Positions 10,301 to 21,389 of a stretch of 64,000 nt of DNA are shown piece by piece (positions within the stretch are counted from its first letter, which is position 1; each line of letters opens with the position of its first letter). The notes under the pieces are model-generated. The model was not told the DNA's origin and made no database searches. It was given only the letters and a program-made list of their open reading frames with translations. Position numbers and translations under genes: made by a program. This stretch comes from Mastigamoeba balamuthi. Lineage: Eukaryota; Evosea; Mastigamoebida; Mastigamoebidae. The stretch covers positions 159,402 to 223,401 of the forward strand of contig CACRSC010000051.1 of NCBI GenBank assembly GCA_902651635.1, in the 5' to 3' direction.

Positions 10301-12354
10301 CTTCCCGAGTTTCTCTACGTTAGTGTTGTCTCCCCGTGTTGGACTCCGATACTGACGCGACGCCTCGTGCAGACGAAGGTGTCCGGGTTTGATATCTGGA
10401 AGAGCAGCCCTTTCTGGAACTACTACCTCTACAGTACTTTCTGCCCCGCCCGATTGTCATTCAACGCCTGAATCGCACATCGAAGGGGAGATACAGAGGC
10501 GTAGGGGGACACTGGAGATTATCTACCGCACGAGCGAGGACACGTGGGAGACGATGAGTCAGGAGCGCAGGGCGTCGGTCGTCGCCGTCGAGGAGAAGAT
10601 TCTGTTCGAGTCGATTGGGAACGCAGGTGCGCAATGGCCAGTGTTGTGGGAGTAGCTCAGTTCCGTTGCAGCACAAAGCATGCTGCAGGTGGGCCTCGGC
10701 GACAGCGTCGCACGTTCGTTCGTCACACGCGTCGCGGACACGTGCAACATCTCCGCCGAGACGATTGACACCCTGTGGACTCTGGTCAACAACATGTCCC
10801 GCGCATTCACTGCCTCCAAGTCGCAGATCGACTGCCTGCGCAACGCCACGCCCAAGGGCCACGGCCGATCGGTACCGCCGCCAGCCCGCCCCTGCCGTAC
10901 CTTTGTTCTTAACTCGTTGTGATGCCCGCAGAAATCGTTCTTCCTCAACGCGGGAGAGAAGGCCGCCAAGTCCATACGCGAGTCGAAGGAATTTTATCAG
11001 CAGCTGATGCAGCATTGCGCGTCACCGTGCCAGGCGTCGCCCGTGCTCCGCGCGCCCAACATGCCGGACGTGCCGGCCCTGACTGTCGACGCGCCCGCGG
11101 AGCCGCAGCGTGTTGTCTCGCCTGTTCCGAACTCTGGGGTGCCGTCCAGGGACGGCTACACGGTCACGTGCATCGAGCCGCAGACAGGGGGCATTGACGT
11201 CGTCTGTCTGCACGGCGACGTCCTGTGCGCCGGGAGCAGCACTGGGGCCATCACGCTGTGGAACATAGAGAGGGCCGCGTCGGGGGTCGCGGACCTCAAG
11301 GCCAAGCTCACCAAGCACACGGACCTCGTCTCGGCGCTGCGCGTCTACGAGGACAAGTACCTGGTCAGCGCGTCGTTTGACAAGCTGCTGTGCCAGTGGG
11401 ACATCAACGAGGGCAAGATCGTCACCGAGTTCTACGACCACAACTGCCCGATCCTCTGCATGGACGCGCAGCCAGGGGTCGTTGCCACAGGGTCCGAGGA
11501 CAACACGATCCGCCTGTGGGACCTGAGGGCGAGCAGCTGTGTTGGCACGATCAAGGGACACACGGGCCCCGTGCTCTGCGTGCAGCTGTGCAAGACGAGC
11601 GCGGGCCCCACGAGCGTCGTGAGCGGGTCCGAGGACGGGACCGCTGTCGTCTGGGACCTCAGGAAGCTGGCGGAGCTGCACACGCTCGAGGGCCACAGCG
11701 ACTGGGTGAACAACGTGCAGCAGTTGGGCGACGGCGTGCTGACGAGCAGCTTCGATGGCACAATACGCAAGTGGGACGCCAGCGGCGCGTGCCAGTGCGT
11801 GATGGCGGGGCACAAGGGCAGCGTCAACTGCTTCGAGGTCGACCCTGCGGGCAGCTGCCTGATCAGTGGTTCTGAGGACCACACGATACGGTCGTGGTGC
11901 CTCGAGACGGGCGAGTGCGTTAACATCCTGCGCGGCCACGCGGACGCCGTCTCGTCGGTCAAGTTCATGGGCAGGGCCTATAACGTTGTTGTCTCGGCCA
12001 GCAGGGACATGACCGTGCGGATGTGGGATATCTCCAAGGCCTCCAACATACGCTGCCTGCGGGGCCATAACGACTGGGTACTGTTCTCTGCTGCCCCCTT
12101 CTGTGGCTGATTCGGTGGCTCCTCAGGTCCGCTCGGTGCAATGCAGGGAGGGCTCTGTGATTACGAGCTCTTGGGACGGCACCGTCCGCCTGTGGAACCT
12201 GGATGACCCGGAGTGCATACGCGATGACATGCCGTACACACCGCAGCCTGTAACGGTGCCGCTGTCTCCAGGGAACCGCCAGTCCCTTCCGGCGTGCAGC
12301 CCTGGCCTCGTGGGGTCGCAGCTCCAGCACAGAGTTGTAACACTCAAACTGTAG
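7365..12354 (+). CDS. DENN domain and WD40-repeat protein (SCD1-like Rab GEF)
   Basis: Large multi-exon gene of roughly 1,280 residues. Exons by phase: 7365-7679, 7783-7854, 7992-8075, 8161-8793, 9004-9234, 9301-9415, 9468-9730 (probably holding one more intron near 9560), 9795-10180, 10246-10318, 10373-10433, 10486-10626, 10672-10871, 10932-12077, 12127-12354. The N-terminus (FVDYFVVAG) and the HYAFTGLFKEYLCELYR block are upstream-DENN. The exon at 8161 holds the DENN core (VLFVSRHCTMLTVAAESL, LLYPFAWNHVYVP). The exon at 9004 continues as downstream-DENN. About eight WD repeats fill the last 400 residues (TIRLWDL, TAVVWDL, TIRKWD, TVRMWD, TVRLWNL). DENN modules exchange nucleotide on Rab GTPases. 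This order is that of plant SCD1, which acts at the plasma membrane and cell plate. The intron at 9235 appears to be GC-AG. Confidence 0.88.
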
Positions 12355-13934
12355 ACAAGACGATTAAGGCAACTGCGATTAAATCGCTGCGTCCAAAGCA
12401 CCCTCATGTGTTCTTTCTTTTCGTTGTCCGGTTTTCTGGATGAGGGTTTGAACAAAAAACGCAGGGAACAAGCAACGCAGACAGACAGCATTGCGCTGGT
12501 AATATGGCCAGTCTTTCGATCGAGTAGGTATTCTCCGAGAGCATGCGAACTAGCGAGCTAGCTCTCGCTGATCTGTACGGGAACCGATACGGGGAGATTT
12601 TACGGGAGGAATCTGGGGGTCGTCACGGTGCGTTGGAATCGGCCTTGTTCTTATTTTCTCTTCACCTCTTGTTCCTCTGCTTCCAACTCCGCGACCCCGA
12701 CACCTCTCTTCTCTGGTGGTTCGGCCGGACGACGCGCTCCCCTGCTTCTGCGACAATCTGTCCCCTCCCGTCTGTCCTCCCTTCCTCTCGCTCTCGCTCT
12801 TGCTCGCCCTCTCTCTCCTCTCTCTCCTCTCTCTCCTTCTGTCCTCTGCGTTGCTCTCCCCAATGCCCCTGCGCACACCCCCAGCGGCGTGCACAAGGGC
12901 GCCGATGAAAGCAACGCACAGGACAACGGGGCTTCTCTCTCTTTGTCTCTTTCTCTCCCCGCGAGTGTCTCTTTGTCATCGGGGGCTATCGGGCTGGGCG
13001 TTGCGCTATGTCTGTCTGCTGCCGCGGTGTCCCTGCGTGCGTGCTGCGGCGTCCTTGGCCTCGGTCCCCCTCCCTCCCCGGCCGGGCTTGAGCGTGAGGC
13101 TATTGCTTGTAGCTTGCTGTGCTGCTGCTGCGGCTCTTCCTCCTTGTCCTCGGCTTTCTTGGCCCTTATTCTTCCCTTCCCGCGCCCCTTGCGCCCCCAC
13201 TTCCCGCGCTCATTACTCGACTCGCTCGCGGCAAATCAAGATGCGAGCCACCTGCGGCCCGCACACAGCGCCCGACTCCTCCGCCCCCCACTGCACCGCC
13301 GCCGACACGAGCACAGGGGCTCTGGCGGCCTGTCCGTCGCTCCCCGCTCCCACAAGTTCCCACACCGGGCGGGTTCCAGTTATCGCCGCGCAGTGCGCGC
13401 TGTGCACCGCGTCACCGCGTCGCGTTGCATGCGCACGCACGTGCCGCCTCGGGACACTGCCCCGTCGTGCGAACCCTTGCACAGGGCACAGCACGTACGA
13501 CGGCGTGACGACAACCCCCTGCCGTGCTGTGCGCAAGGTATCGCCCAGAAAGATCGCAAAGCAGCGGCGAGTCTCGCGGATGCGGTGGTGCATGGACTCA
13601 TGGCCATGTGCTCATCTCCTCATTTTGCATTCCCATTCAGCATCACAGACCCCCCACCCCAGCAAACAGCCTGTGCCGAAAAAGAGACTAATAATTATTC
13701 CGTGCTGTGAATATTTGGAGGGCGCATATCTCTTGTGTAAGTGCGGTTGCGGGGACGGGGCGACGACTATCTCCAACCTGGCTGTCGCATACCCTATTTG
13801 TACTGAGACTAACAACTCCACACAGGTGTGATGCAGGCGATCAAATCAGGCAACAAACACGAAGACACTGCTTTAACGATTGCGCTTCACGAGGGACCCA
13901 GGAACCCAGGAGCCAGGCCCCTCTTATAAAATCA
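12355..13934. other. Pyrimidine-rich intergenic region, no confident gene
   Basis: About 1.6 kb between the DENN-WD40 gene and the convergent Miro-like gene. Bases 12650-13200 are strongly C/T-biased on the plus strand, with CTCTC runs that make long Ser/Leu/Pro frames. These frames look compositional, not genic. Around 13240-13590 GC is high and both strands have open frames; the plus frame is Cys-rich and the minus one unremarkable. I could not build a spliced gene. No tRNA or snRNA signature was found. Confidence 0.4.
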
Positions 13935-16900
13935 TCACGCGAGAGCAATAACAATGAACAGAGGTCGAACAGGGCCACAAACCCGCGACGCAAGCGCCTC
14001 GGCCGTAGTCTCCTCCGCGAGGATCGTACGCCCGTTGTCCGAGTGCTGCACCCGCACGTCGAGCGCCCTCACCAGGTCGTCAAATGCCTTGTTGAGTATT
14101 TCGTGACCACCGCTGGATCTGCAGGCTGCAGGTGCGTGAGCGCCATCCACAAGCTGCTGCTCGCTGCTCGGCATACGTGGCAGTGTTCTCTTCAAGAGGA
14201 GACAGTGCGTTGCATGACAAATTCAGGGTACGAGAAACAGCGGCCGTGGCAAGTAATCGAATCAGTTGTTACTTTTTCTCGACAAGGTTGTTCTGGCTTG
14301 CCCCTGTCCGCGGCTGAGTGCCGTAGATCTTGCTGTAGTTGACCTCTCTGTTGTGCAGCTCCATCTTGTAGAATCGCAGCTCCTCCCTGCACGCCATCAG
14401 CTCCAGGTCCTTCTCGCGCACGTCCCCCTCGAGCTTTGTCACTCTCTCCTCTGCAGCCTGGGCCCGGGACTGCAGCTGCTGCGCTGCGCGTGGCGTGAGC
14501 CCCGAGCCGTCGTCGTCCCCTCCCGAGCGCTTTGCGAGCTTTGCGCGGACGACCTCGATCTCTCGGAGCAGCCCCTCCTTCTCGCGCAGGAAAGACTCGC
14601 GGAAGTCTTCCATCTCCGTCTCGTGCTGGCGCACCAGCTGCTCCATCTCGCGCTGCAGCGTGACTGTTATCTGCGACTCGCACTCCTTCACAGCGTTGGC
14701 CAGCTCGATCTTGGCGTTCTTCATGGCCTCCTCGTGCTTGGACTTCAGTGCATCATACTGCAGAGCTGATTGTGAGAGGTGCCGGTGCGACGAGGCACTG
14801 CGTACCTTGCTCTCTGCCTGCGTTCTGATTTCGATCAGGCGCTCGTACTCGACCTGCCTGCGCTCTGCTGCGGACTGCAGCTCCTTGACCTGTGCGGCCA
14901 GCGCCTCGGTCTTCTTCTCTGCTGCCAGGACTTTGTCTGCAGACTCGCGCAGTGCCATAAGGTCTCTCATGGACCTGTCGGCCTCCTTCGCCTGGATCAT
15001 GCTCATCGCCTCCTTCTCGAGTTGTGTCTTATGTTCGCGTTGCTCCTCCATGAGCCTGCAGGTCGTTCCCAGTTAGAGAATCACCCAGCTCTTGAGACTG
15101 ACCTCTTTTCTGTGTTGACGCGAATAGTCTCTTTCTCCATCTCGTGCTGCTCCTTCTCCTCTTGGAGCTCACGGCGGAACTTCTGCATTGCACGGAGCGA
15201 CGTCACACGGCCCCTGTGAGCGCAGGCAGCACAAACAAGCAGAGGGGCCTTGTAAGGATCAGGGAAAACGACCTGGAGGAGTTTGGCCATTTGAGCTCCG
15301 CACTGTTCCTCGACGCGGTCCATGCTGCGCCGCGCGTCCTCGAGGTCTCGGGTGAGCTGGTCGATCTGCGCACGCCCCTTGGAGAGCTGTTCCTCCAGCC
15401 CCTTGATCACGTTGTCCTTCTCGATGGTCAACTGTATCAGCCGCTTCTGCTGGTCCTCGCCCGCGGCCCTGATCTGCTTTGTGAACTTCTGCTTCATGTC
15501 CTCCAGCTTCGCGCTCCACTCGGTGTTGAGCTTCTTCTCGAGCTCGGTGACACGCTTCTCAGCCGCGGCGGCGGCCTCGGCAAACTCCTTGTCTCGCGCT
15601 GCCTTGTAGTCCACCATCTCGCGCTCGTGGTCTGTCTTGAGCTGCTTCTCGCGGATCTCTGCGCTGCGAGCGGCTTCGGAGGCCGCCTTGTCCGCGTTCT
15701 CGGTGAGCTTTTGGAGTCTCTCGCGGTTCGCCACCAGGTCGCCGATTGTCGTCTCACGCGTGGCGATCTCCCACTTTTGGTGCTCGACAACCTTTTTCAT
15801 CGCTTCAGCGTTCTTCTTCTCCAGAGAGTTGGCGACCGCGTTGGTGAACCGGAACATCACTGCCTGGGCCGCGTAGAAGAAGGCAGCGGTAACGTTCTGC
15901 CGGGTGCTCGCAGACGTCGGGAGGAACGTCTCGAACTCCTCGTAGTCCTGTAGCAGCGCAGCAACGATGTTCTCGTCCGCCGTGTCTTTGCGCAGATCGT
16001 TGCGCGTGCACGCGAGCACGACAGGCCTGAGGCGCTGGCCCAGGAGCGTGCGGACAAAGGGCATCCAGAAGGACCTGATCCGCAGCAGCGACTCGGGCTG
16101 GTCCGCCGCGTAGCACAGGATGAGCGCATGCGACGAGGTCACCTTGGCGATCAGGTCGTCGCGATCGTTGGCGCGGCACGACGTGTCGATGACACGTATA
16201 CCGGGCGCCACCTTGTTAATGGGCATGACAGTCGGGACCAGGTCCCCGAACGGCTTGTCCATCAGCGCGCTGATAAGTTTGCTCTTACCCGTCTTCTCTG
16301 GAGGGGGGGGGGGGTGGGGGATGGGTGTCAATTGTGGGACTACGTCCGATTGCAGTAGTTGTGCGCACTGTCCCCGATGACGACGACGTTGATGAACCTG
16401 AAGCGCTCCACGATGGGGGTCATGCGATCGACGGGCTGCCCGGGGTCCGGCCTGTCGACGGCCTTCTTGGCGCCCGAGTCCCCAAAAACCCCGCCCTCGC
16501 CCAGCGCGAATGCCCCGGCCAGCGTCGTTGACGGTCTCGTCGCTGGCAGAGAAGGCGGCGGCGGTGGCAACCCGGCCTCCTCTGCTGCCTGTGCTGCTCC
16601 TATTCGCCTGAGCTCCTTCAGCTGCTCTGCCTCCTGCAGGATAAGGGCTTAAACTCGGCAAAGACTCGCACAAAACTCGCTCGGTTCCAACTGCAAAAAG
16701 CCAAGTAAGGAACTGCTAACCTTCTTGGCGCGGTCCTGCTCCTCCTGCACTGCAAATAAGCTGTTAGAGAGGATTCGCTGCTTTCGGTTCTTACTCTGGA
16801 CGAGGTCCTCGATGGTGATCTGGGGGCTGTTGCCGTCTCGCGAGGGCAGCGCGTTCTGCAGGGCTGCTGCGGCGTTGGCCAATGTCGAGGGCGACGGCGA

Positions 16901-17011
16901 CCGCTGCGGAGAGGACCCGCGGGTCGTGGGGCGCTTCTGGGGCATGGAGGAGCCCACCGACCGCGTTGGAGTGACCGGCCGGAGCTGGCGCTGCTGCGAC
17001 CCCGGCTTCAT
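13935..17011 (-). CDS. Miro-like small GTPase with long C-terminal coiled coil
   Basis: Spliced minus-strand exons: 17011-16795, 16749-16721, 16633-16369, 16297-15273, 15182-15103, 15055-14806, 14757-14273 and probably 14118-13935; all phases close, giving about 844 residues. If the last intron is not used, the protein stops at 14269. Residues 1-70 are Ser/Pro-rich. After a short helix and a Pro patch comes a GTPase whose P-loop GDKKTGKS forms only across the 16368/16298 junction. The strand RVIDTSC stands in the switch-II place, LILCYAADQPESLLRIRSFW follows, and VVLACTRND sits at the base-binding motif. This pattern resembles the first GTPase of Miro, but no EF-hands or membrane tail follow. 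Instead about 500 residues of heptad-rich coiled coil extend to the end. Its start is only 105 bp from the divergent gene at 17117. Confidence 0.72.
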
Positions 17012-17116
17012 TGCAGGCGTTCAGTCTATTATTAGGATCCAGACAGATATTTCCGGTGGGTTCACAGTTCTGGATACGCATAGATAGATATCAGCAGTTC
17101 CTATAAATAGTCGGAA

Positions 17117-18217
17117 ATGGCCTCGTTCAACTCGCGGGTCGGGCCTCCGGTGGGCACGCCCGCGTCCGAGGACTTGATCACCTACGTGAAGAACCGCCTG
17201 CTGGAGATCACGCCCGAGTACAGCGACTCGATGCTGCCCGAGCTGATGCCCAGGGCATGGTCCACGCTGACCCTGGCAGAGCTCATCGCAATCGACCAGG
17301 AGGGCCGCACACGGCTCGTCAACACAGACTCCCGGGCCAAGCGTGCGCTGATCTGATTCCTGAGGGAATGATGCTCCGAGCTGACACCGAGTGCCATGCA
17401 GCGGCCAGCAGGAAGAAGGCGAGCTACGCGATGGTCAGGCCACAGAAGGTCTCCAGCGTCGACTACCAGGACGCCCTCGGTCTGTCCCTCCCACCTCCCA
17501 CCTGCCGATGCCCCGTGGTCTCATCGCACCCCGTAGAGATGACCGCGCAGAGGCTGACGCTGCCCCAGAAGCAGGACATGCCTGTGTTCCAGCGAGTCTT
17601 CGCGTGCTCCTGTGCGACCGCAGCTGCCGACCTCCTCTCCGACCTCACAGTGTCTCCGCAGCCTCGTGCAGGGTGCTCGAGACGCTGATGAACCTCGCGT
17701 TCTCGCTGCTCTTCGAGAAGAGGCAGGCGAGGCCGCCGACGGACGCAGGCGGGCAGGGCGAGTCGCAGTCGTCGGTGCCCCTGAGCCTCGACCGCCTGGC
17801 CCGCAAGCTGCGCGACCTCTCGCAGCTCGTGGCCAACTCCAAGTGCCACAGCCTCAAGGTGCGGCAGCGGCTTCCTGTGATGACGTTACAGTGACGTTGC
17901 GCGACGCCCAGCAATTCTACGTGCCTGCGACGGCCGAGGCGGCTGTCTACGCGTTCCGCAAGAGCTACACGGACGACGCGAGCGGGGTGCTGATGAGCTC
18001 GGGGTTCCGGAGGCTGATACACGCGATATCGGCGCTGTCGCTGTCGGGCTCGTTCGACGTGGCGGGCAGCTCACGGACGCTCCGGACTCTGTTTGGGGTG
18101 CAGGACTCGCTGGCGGCCCTGGCTGCGCCCAACGAGGACGAGGTGCTCTCCACCCTGCAGTCGTGTGTTGACGAGAACCCCGCTCTCGCGCTGCTGCACA
18201 AGCACTTCCAACACTAG
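17117..18217 (+). CDS. Unknown protein, five exons
   Basis: Phase-consistent model: 17117-17342, 17402-17479, 17537-17603, 17672-17858, 17912-18217, giving 287 residues. The donors are GTGCGC, GTCTGT, GTGCTC and GTGCGG. The product looks largely helical and soluble. An acidic/hydrophobic N-terminal helix region (ITYVKNRLLEI) leads to a basic middle (ASRKKASYAMVRPQK), then a helical pair (VLETLMNLAFSLLFEKR, LARKLRDLSQLV) and a Leu/Ser-rich C-terminal region. No signal peptide, membrane span or known motif is seen. It is divergent from the Miro-like gene over 105 bp, so the two may share a promoter. I do not recognise the family. Confidence 0.65.
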
Positions 18218-18339
18218 CCACTACTTGAACATGGATAATCAAAGATAATCGACTTGAGCTGATGTGTCATTACGATACTTCTGCTGTTTCTCTGCAGTCA
18301 CCCCGGCCTGTGGAGAACACACGAAGCCATCCTCACCCG

Positions 18340-18869
18340 ATGAGCGTACTGGTTGCCCTGCTGCTGCTCGCGGATGTCGCCTCGGCCCGGAGCAGGGTCC
18401 GGGTGACCCTCGTGCAGGAGGCCCTCTCCCCGCCTGCGAGTAGTTCATCAAGGAGGACCTCGCCACCCTCACCTCCCTCACACCCCCGCACCGTCTTCGA
18501 CGGCTCTCGCCTCACGGTCTGCAGAGGGTCTGTGGGACATCATCAATCTCAGGATCATCCCGGGGGGCAACGCGTACGTGGAGACCACCCTGTGCCCGAG
18601 CCGGGGATTTTGGTTCAGGTGCTCTCTTCCACCCACCATCAGGATTGGTTGCAAACGTCCGTGTGGAGCAGGCCGGCCGTGGAGAGATCTGCCAGGCGTG
18701 GCAGGCACCTCTGCAGCCATGGCAGTGTCATTGTCGTCTCCTCCAAGCACCAGCAGCGGCGACGGCAGCAGTGGTGGCGGGAGGACTGGGGCACAGCGGG
18801 CAGCGGTGGGCGGCACTGCTGGGCGCCGCGGACACATTCTCATACATAACAGAGTTCCCCGCTGCGTGA
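18340..18869 (+). pseudogene. GILT-like thiol reductase relic (secreted/lysosomal)
   Basis: An ATG at 18340 gives a good signal peptide (MSVLVALLLLADVASARS) followed by VRVTLVQEALSP, which fits the start of GILT thiol reductases (V-V-LYYEALCP). The expected continuation FIKEDLATL lies immediately after but in another frame and behind a stop. INLRIIPGGNAYVET, matching the family's LR-IPYGNA block, appears further on in yet another relation. The CxxC redox site is not intact: SPP stands where CP-C is expected. Either the gene is decayed or the read has errors; no short intron rescues all the parts. The downstream part (about 18650-18869) is Ala/Gln-rich and unrecognisable. Confidence 0.4.
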
Positions 18870-19057
18870 TTCCAGCAGGTTGAGGCAACCTCGGCTTGCA
18901 CTTGTGAGGTGAAGAAAGCGACAGCACAGTGATTGAACACAACAGATACGGTGTGTGACAAGAGAGAGGAGAGAGCAAATAGTCACCCGGATGCTGCAAT
19001 GCAATATCCTCTTTGTTGGAAGGCAACTATTGGTCTAGGGTCCTAACGAGGCAGCAC

Positions 19058-19571
19058 TCAGGGATTCCGTGAATCTGCATCCTCAGTGGCATCACCTGAA
19101 CGCTTGCACAAATGACCAATGGTGCAGGCAAAGCAGATCTCGAGAGCCATGATCACGGAAATGGCAATTAAGATGATATCAAGCGCTCTGCTCACCCAAT
19201 AAGGCATGTCCCCATTTTTCCTGCAATAGTTCTGGGGGTCTCCGGGACCGTACACGATAACAGAGAGGGCCACGTCTAGGACAAGTAGTACAGATGTCAG
19301 CACCAGTTGAAACGCTCTTCCACCGACGTTCACTCGTCCTGGAGAGAAGCACGGGGTGAGAGGCGAGAGAAGGTCGGGAGAAAGGTGATAACTGGAGAGG
19401 TCGCTTATGCAGGTAAGGAAGAAGAGAGCACAGCTGCAGTATACGATAACGTTGGTGTGGACAACTAGATACCAGCCTGTTGGCCTGCTGCCATCACACG
19501 AGTGCAGTAACCGGGAAGCAGTGAGATTCCAGGATGCTGGCACTTACAATACCAAAGAGTGTGCTCCACAT
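19058..19571 (-). CDS. Small multi-pass membrane protein
   Basis: Exons on the minus strand: 19571-19553, 19476-19393, 19338-19058. Donors GTATTG and GTTATC and their acceptors keep phase. The product has at least three membrane segments: about WYLVVHTNVIVYCSCALFFL, FQLVLTSVLLVLDVALSVIV and LDIILIAISVIMALEICFAC. It ends in a short charged cytosolic tail (KRSGDATEDADSRNP). The frame stays open upstream of 19571 and adds another hydrophobic stretch (KIGLFLLFSYSCGT), so the real start may be further upstream, making four spans. The arrangement is tetraspan-like but without the tetraspanin CCG signature. The relic at 23293-23630 has the same plan. Function unknown. Confidence 0.5.
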
Positions 19572-20286
19572 AGTACCGCAGGAGTAAGAAAATAACAAAA
19601 AGAGTCCGATTTTAGATGTGGAAGACGGATGGTTGGTATCTGTGATTCCATGGATTGATTGCACATAGCCGGAAAGAAAAAAACAGAAATAAGAAAACAA
19701 GTGTCCTATGGCGCCCGCCGAAAAGAAGAAGCAGAGTGTTTGATGAGGTCTGCAGATGGAAGTTTCTGATAAAGGCTTGTTTCAAGTTTCGCTATTTGAT
19801 TTAGAAGAAATGGAAGAGTGAAGAAATAGTCTGCATTCTCCACAAGTCGCAAACCCTTTGATTGATTATCTAGATTTGGATACGATCTTCTTGATCGGGC
19901 CACAAAACGATATAACATACCAGCAATGGTTTTCACACTGCAGGAATGGCAGGCGACTAGATCATGACGATTGTTGGTCCATTCATCTCGGAATATTGGG
20001 ACTTCACGGGCTCAATTCATGGAATGCGAGATTCTTCAGGTGAATATGTGCTCATTTCATGCAAGCCCCTTCTGGTGCCATAACAGTGAAGCATGTTGCC
20101 CAGGCCATATGCGAGCAGTTGCTCCCAGGGAGTAAGCTCAGCACCAGCAATGCGAGCAGCACGGACTTAGGAGATTTCTGCTGGGTGGGAAGACATGCAT
20201 AAGATAGATAACATAGAACTGACACTGGGGTACTACTCATGAGAGGCATGCTGGCACTGGCACTGCTGGCAGAGAGAGAAAGGGTA

Positions 20287-21389
20287 CTGAGGGTTGACCC
20301 GAGATTTTTAAATAAGGATGGCCCCAAAATTGGACACGATTTTAGGGCCAACGTGCCATTATTTTCACGGGTTGGCCCCGATGGTTTTATATGTCTCAAG
20401 CCCGAGTGCGAAACTGAAAAGGTGAGATTTGGATGTCATCGTCCTCCCACTCATGGTTGAGGGACTTACATGCATCTTCACTTTGCCGAAGACGTTCTCG
20501 ATCCTGCTGTGGGCATATGCAATTGCCTCTTTGAGTTTGGCCTTCAGTTTTGGAAGTTCACGTGGTTTGTTGTCTGTCTTCTGTGTGGCTGGCTTGGGGA
20601 TACGGCAATGGATTTCTGGGAGCGTCATACCCTCTGCACCACAGCGGAAGGCACAGTCTGCAATTCCCGTATCTGTAGGAAACAGCTCTTGGAACTCCCG
20701 ATGGTGGTTTGCAAGCCAGTGGCTGTTATAGAGCTTCGGGAACCCGGGCCCCCACACGTGGAACACTGCCCCGTTCAATGCCATGGCTGCCCAGTATCTA
20801 TTTGCCGGTGAATTCTCCTTGAAGGACCAGTTATCTTGCTTTTTGGCCCCCTTCTTGTGCTTTTCTTCCTTAACAAAGTCACAGGAGTCCAGTCTGAATG
20901 TGCATCTGGGCAGAGGCTTAAGGAAATGGACCCTCTTGGAGGCCTCTCTCCTTACAGGAAATGTGACCCTCTGGAACTGCTCCCTTCCCCACTCCCCAAA
21001 GAGGGAGTGGAGAACATGGACGTTTTGCACAACTGACTTCTTGTTCAGCACGAGCCAGCCAGCTCTTGATGCGAGTCGAGAGCTTGAGTGAGCCCATGCA
21101 CTTGAGATCATGGAACAGAGTCAGGAAGATACACATCTCGACGAACCACTTTGGCTCTTGAGCATACCAGAGCTTCTTGTGCACACTAGTCACACGAGCA
21201 ACAAGGACTTTGGAAACTTCAGTGGGAACAGTACGCTTAATGTGCCGTTTGATGTCTGCATATGTAGCACTGCCAGTCTCCACTGATCTCGGCATTGGGG
21301 CCAACCTGCGAAAAAAATAGCACATTGGCCCAAAAATCGTGTCCTATTTTGGGGCCATCCTTATTCAAAAATCTCGGGCCAACCCTCAG
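20287..21389. mobile_element. Harbinger/PIF-like DNA transposon with about 100-bp inverted termini
   Basis: The left end (from 20287, CTGAGGGTTGACCCGAGATT) and the reverse complement of the right end (to 21389, CTGAGGGTTGGCCCGAGATT) match imperfectly for about 100 bp. Both contain GGATGGCCCCAAAAT and GGACACGATTTT. Between them, on the minus strand, lies a DDE transposase (separate entry). Total length is about 1.1 kb. I see no clear target-site duplication: the flanks are GGGTA and TGATG. Mismatches between the termini and a broken frame suggest an old, inactive copy. Confidence 0.8.
20365..21325 (-). pseudogene. DDE transposase of the Harbinger-like element (frame-broken)
   Basis: The minus strand holds two overlapping frames: an N-terminal part to about 21050 and the catalytic part from 21111 down to 20365, out of register with each other. 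Landmarks are LDSCDFV, WSFKENSPANRYWAAMAL, FPKLYNSHWL, a second acidic motif in GIADCAF and the closing Glu in RIENVFGKVKM. This order fits DDE_Tnp_4 (PIF/Harbinger and relatives), where ARxxVExxFGRLK carries the catalytic Glu. The frame break and the short N-terminus argue that it is not functional. No separate Myb-like second gene is present in the element. Confidence 0.72.

Noticed and set aside
12628-13710. 360-codon plus-strand frame
   Set aside because: Made of CT-rich, Ser/Leu/Pro low complexity. Overlapping frames on both strands are equally open and no domain or splice logic supports it.
14269-14280. Stop at 14269 as the certain end of the Miro-like gene
   Set aside because: The TAA overlaps a GTAACA donor that leads in phase to a helical exon at 14118-13935. 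I kept the longer model but flag the shorter one.
17102-17110. TATAAATAG just before the ATG at 17117 as a TATA box
   Set aside because: Only about 7 nt separate it from the start codon, so transcription directed by it would begin inside the coding sequence.
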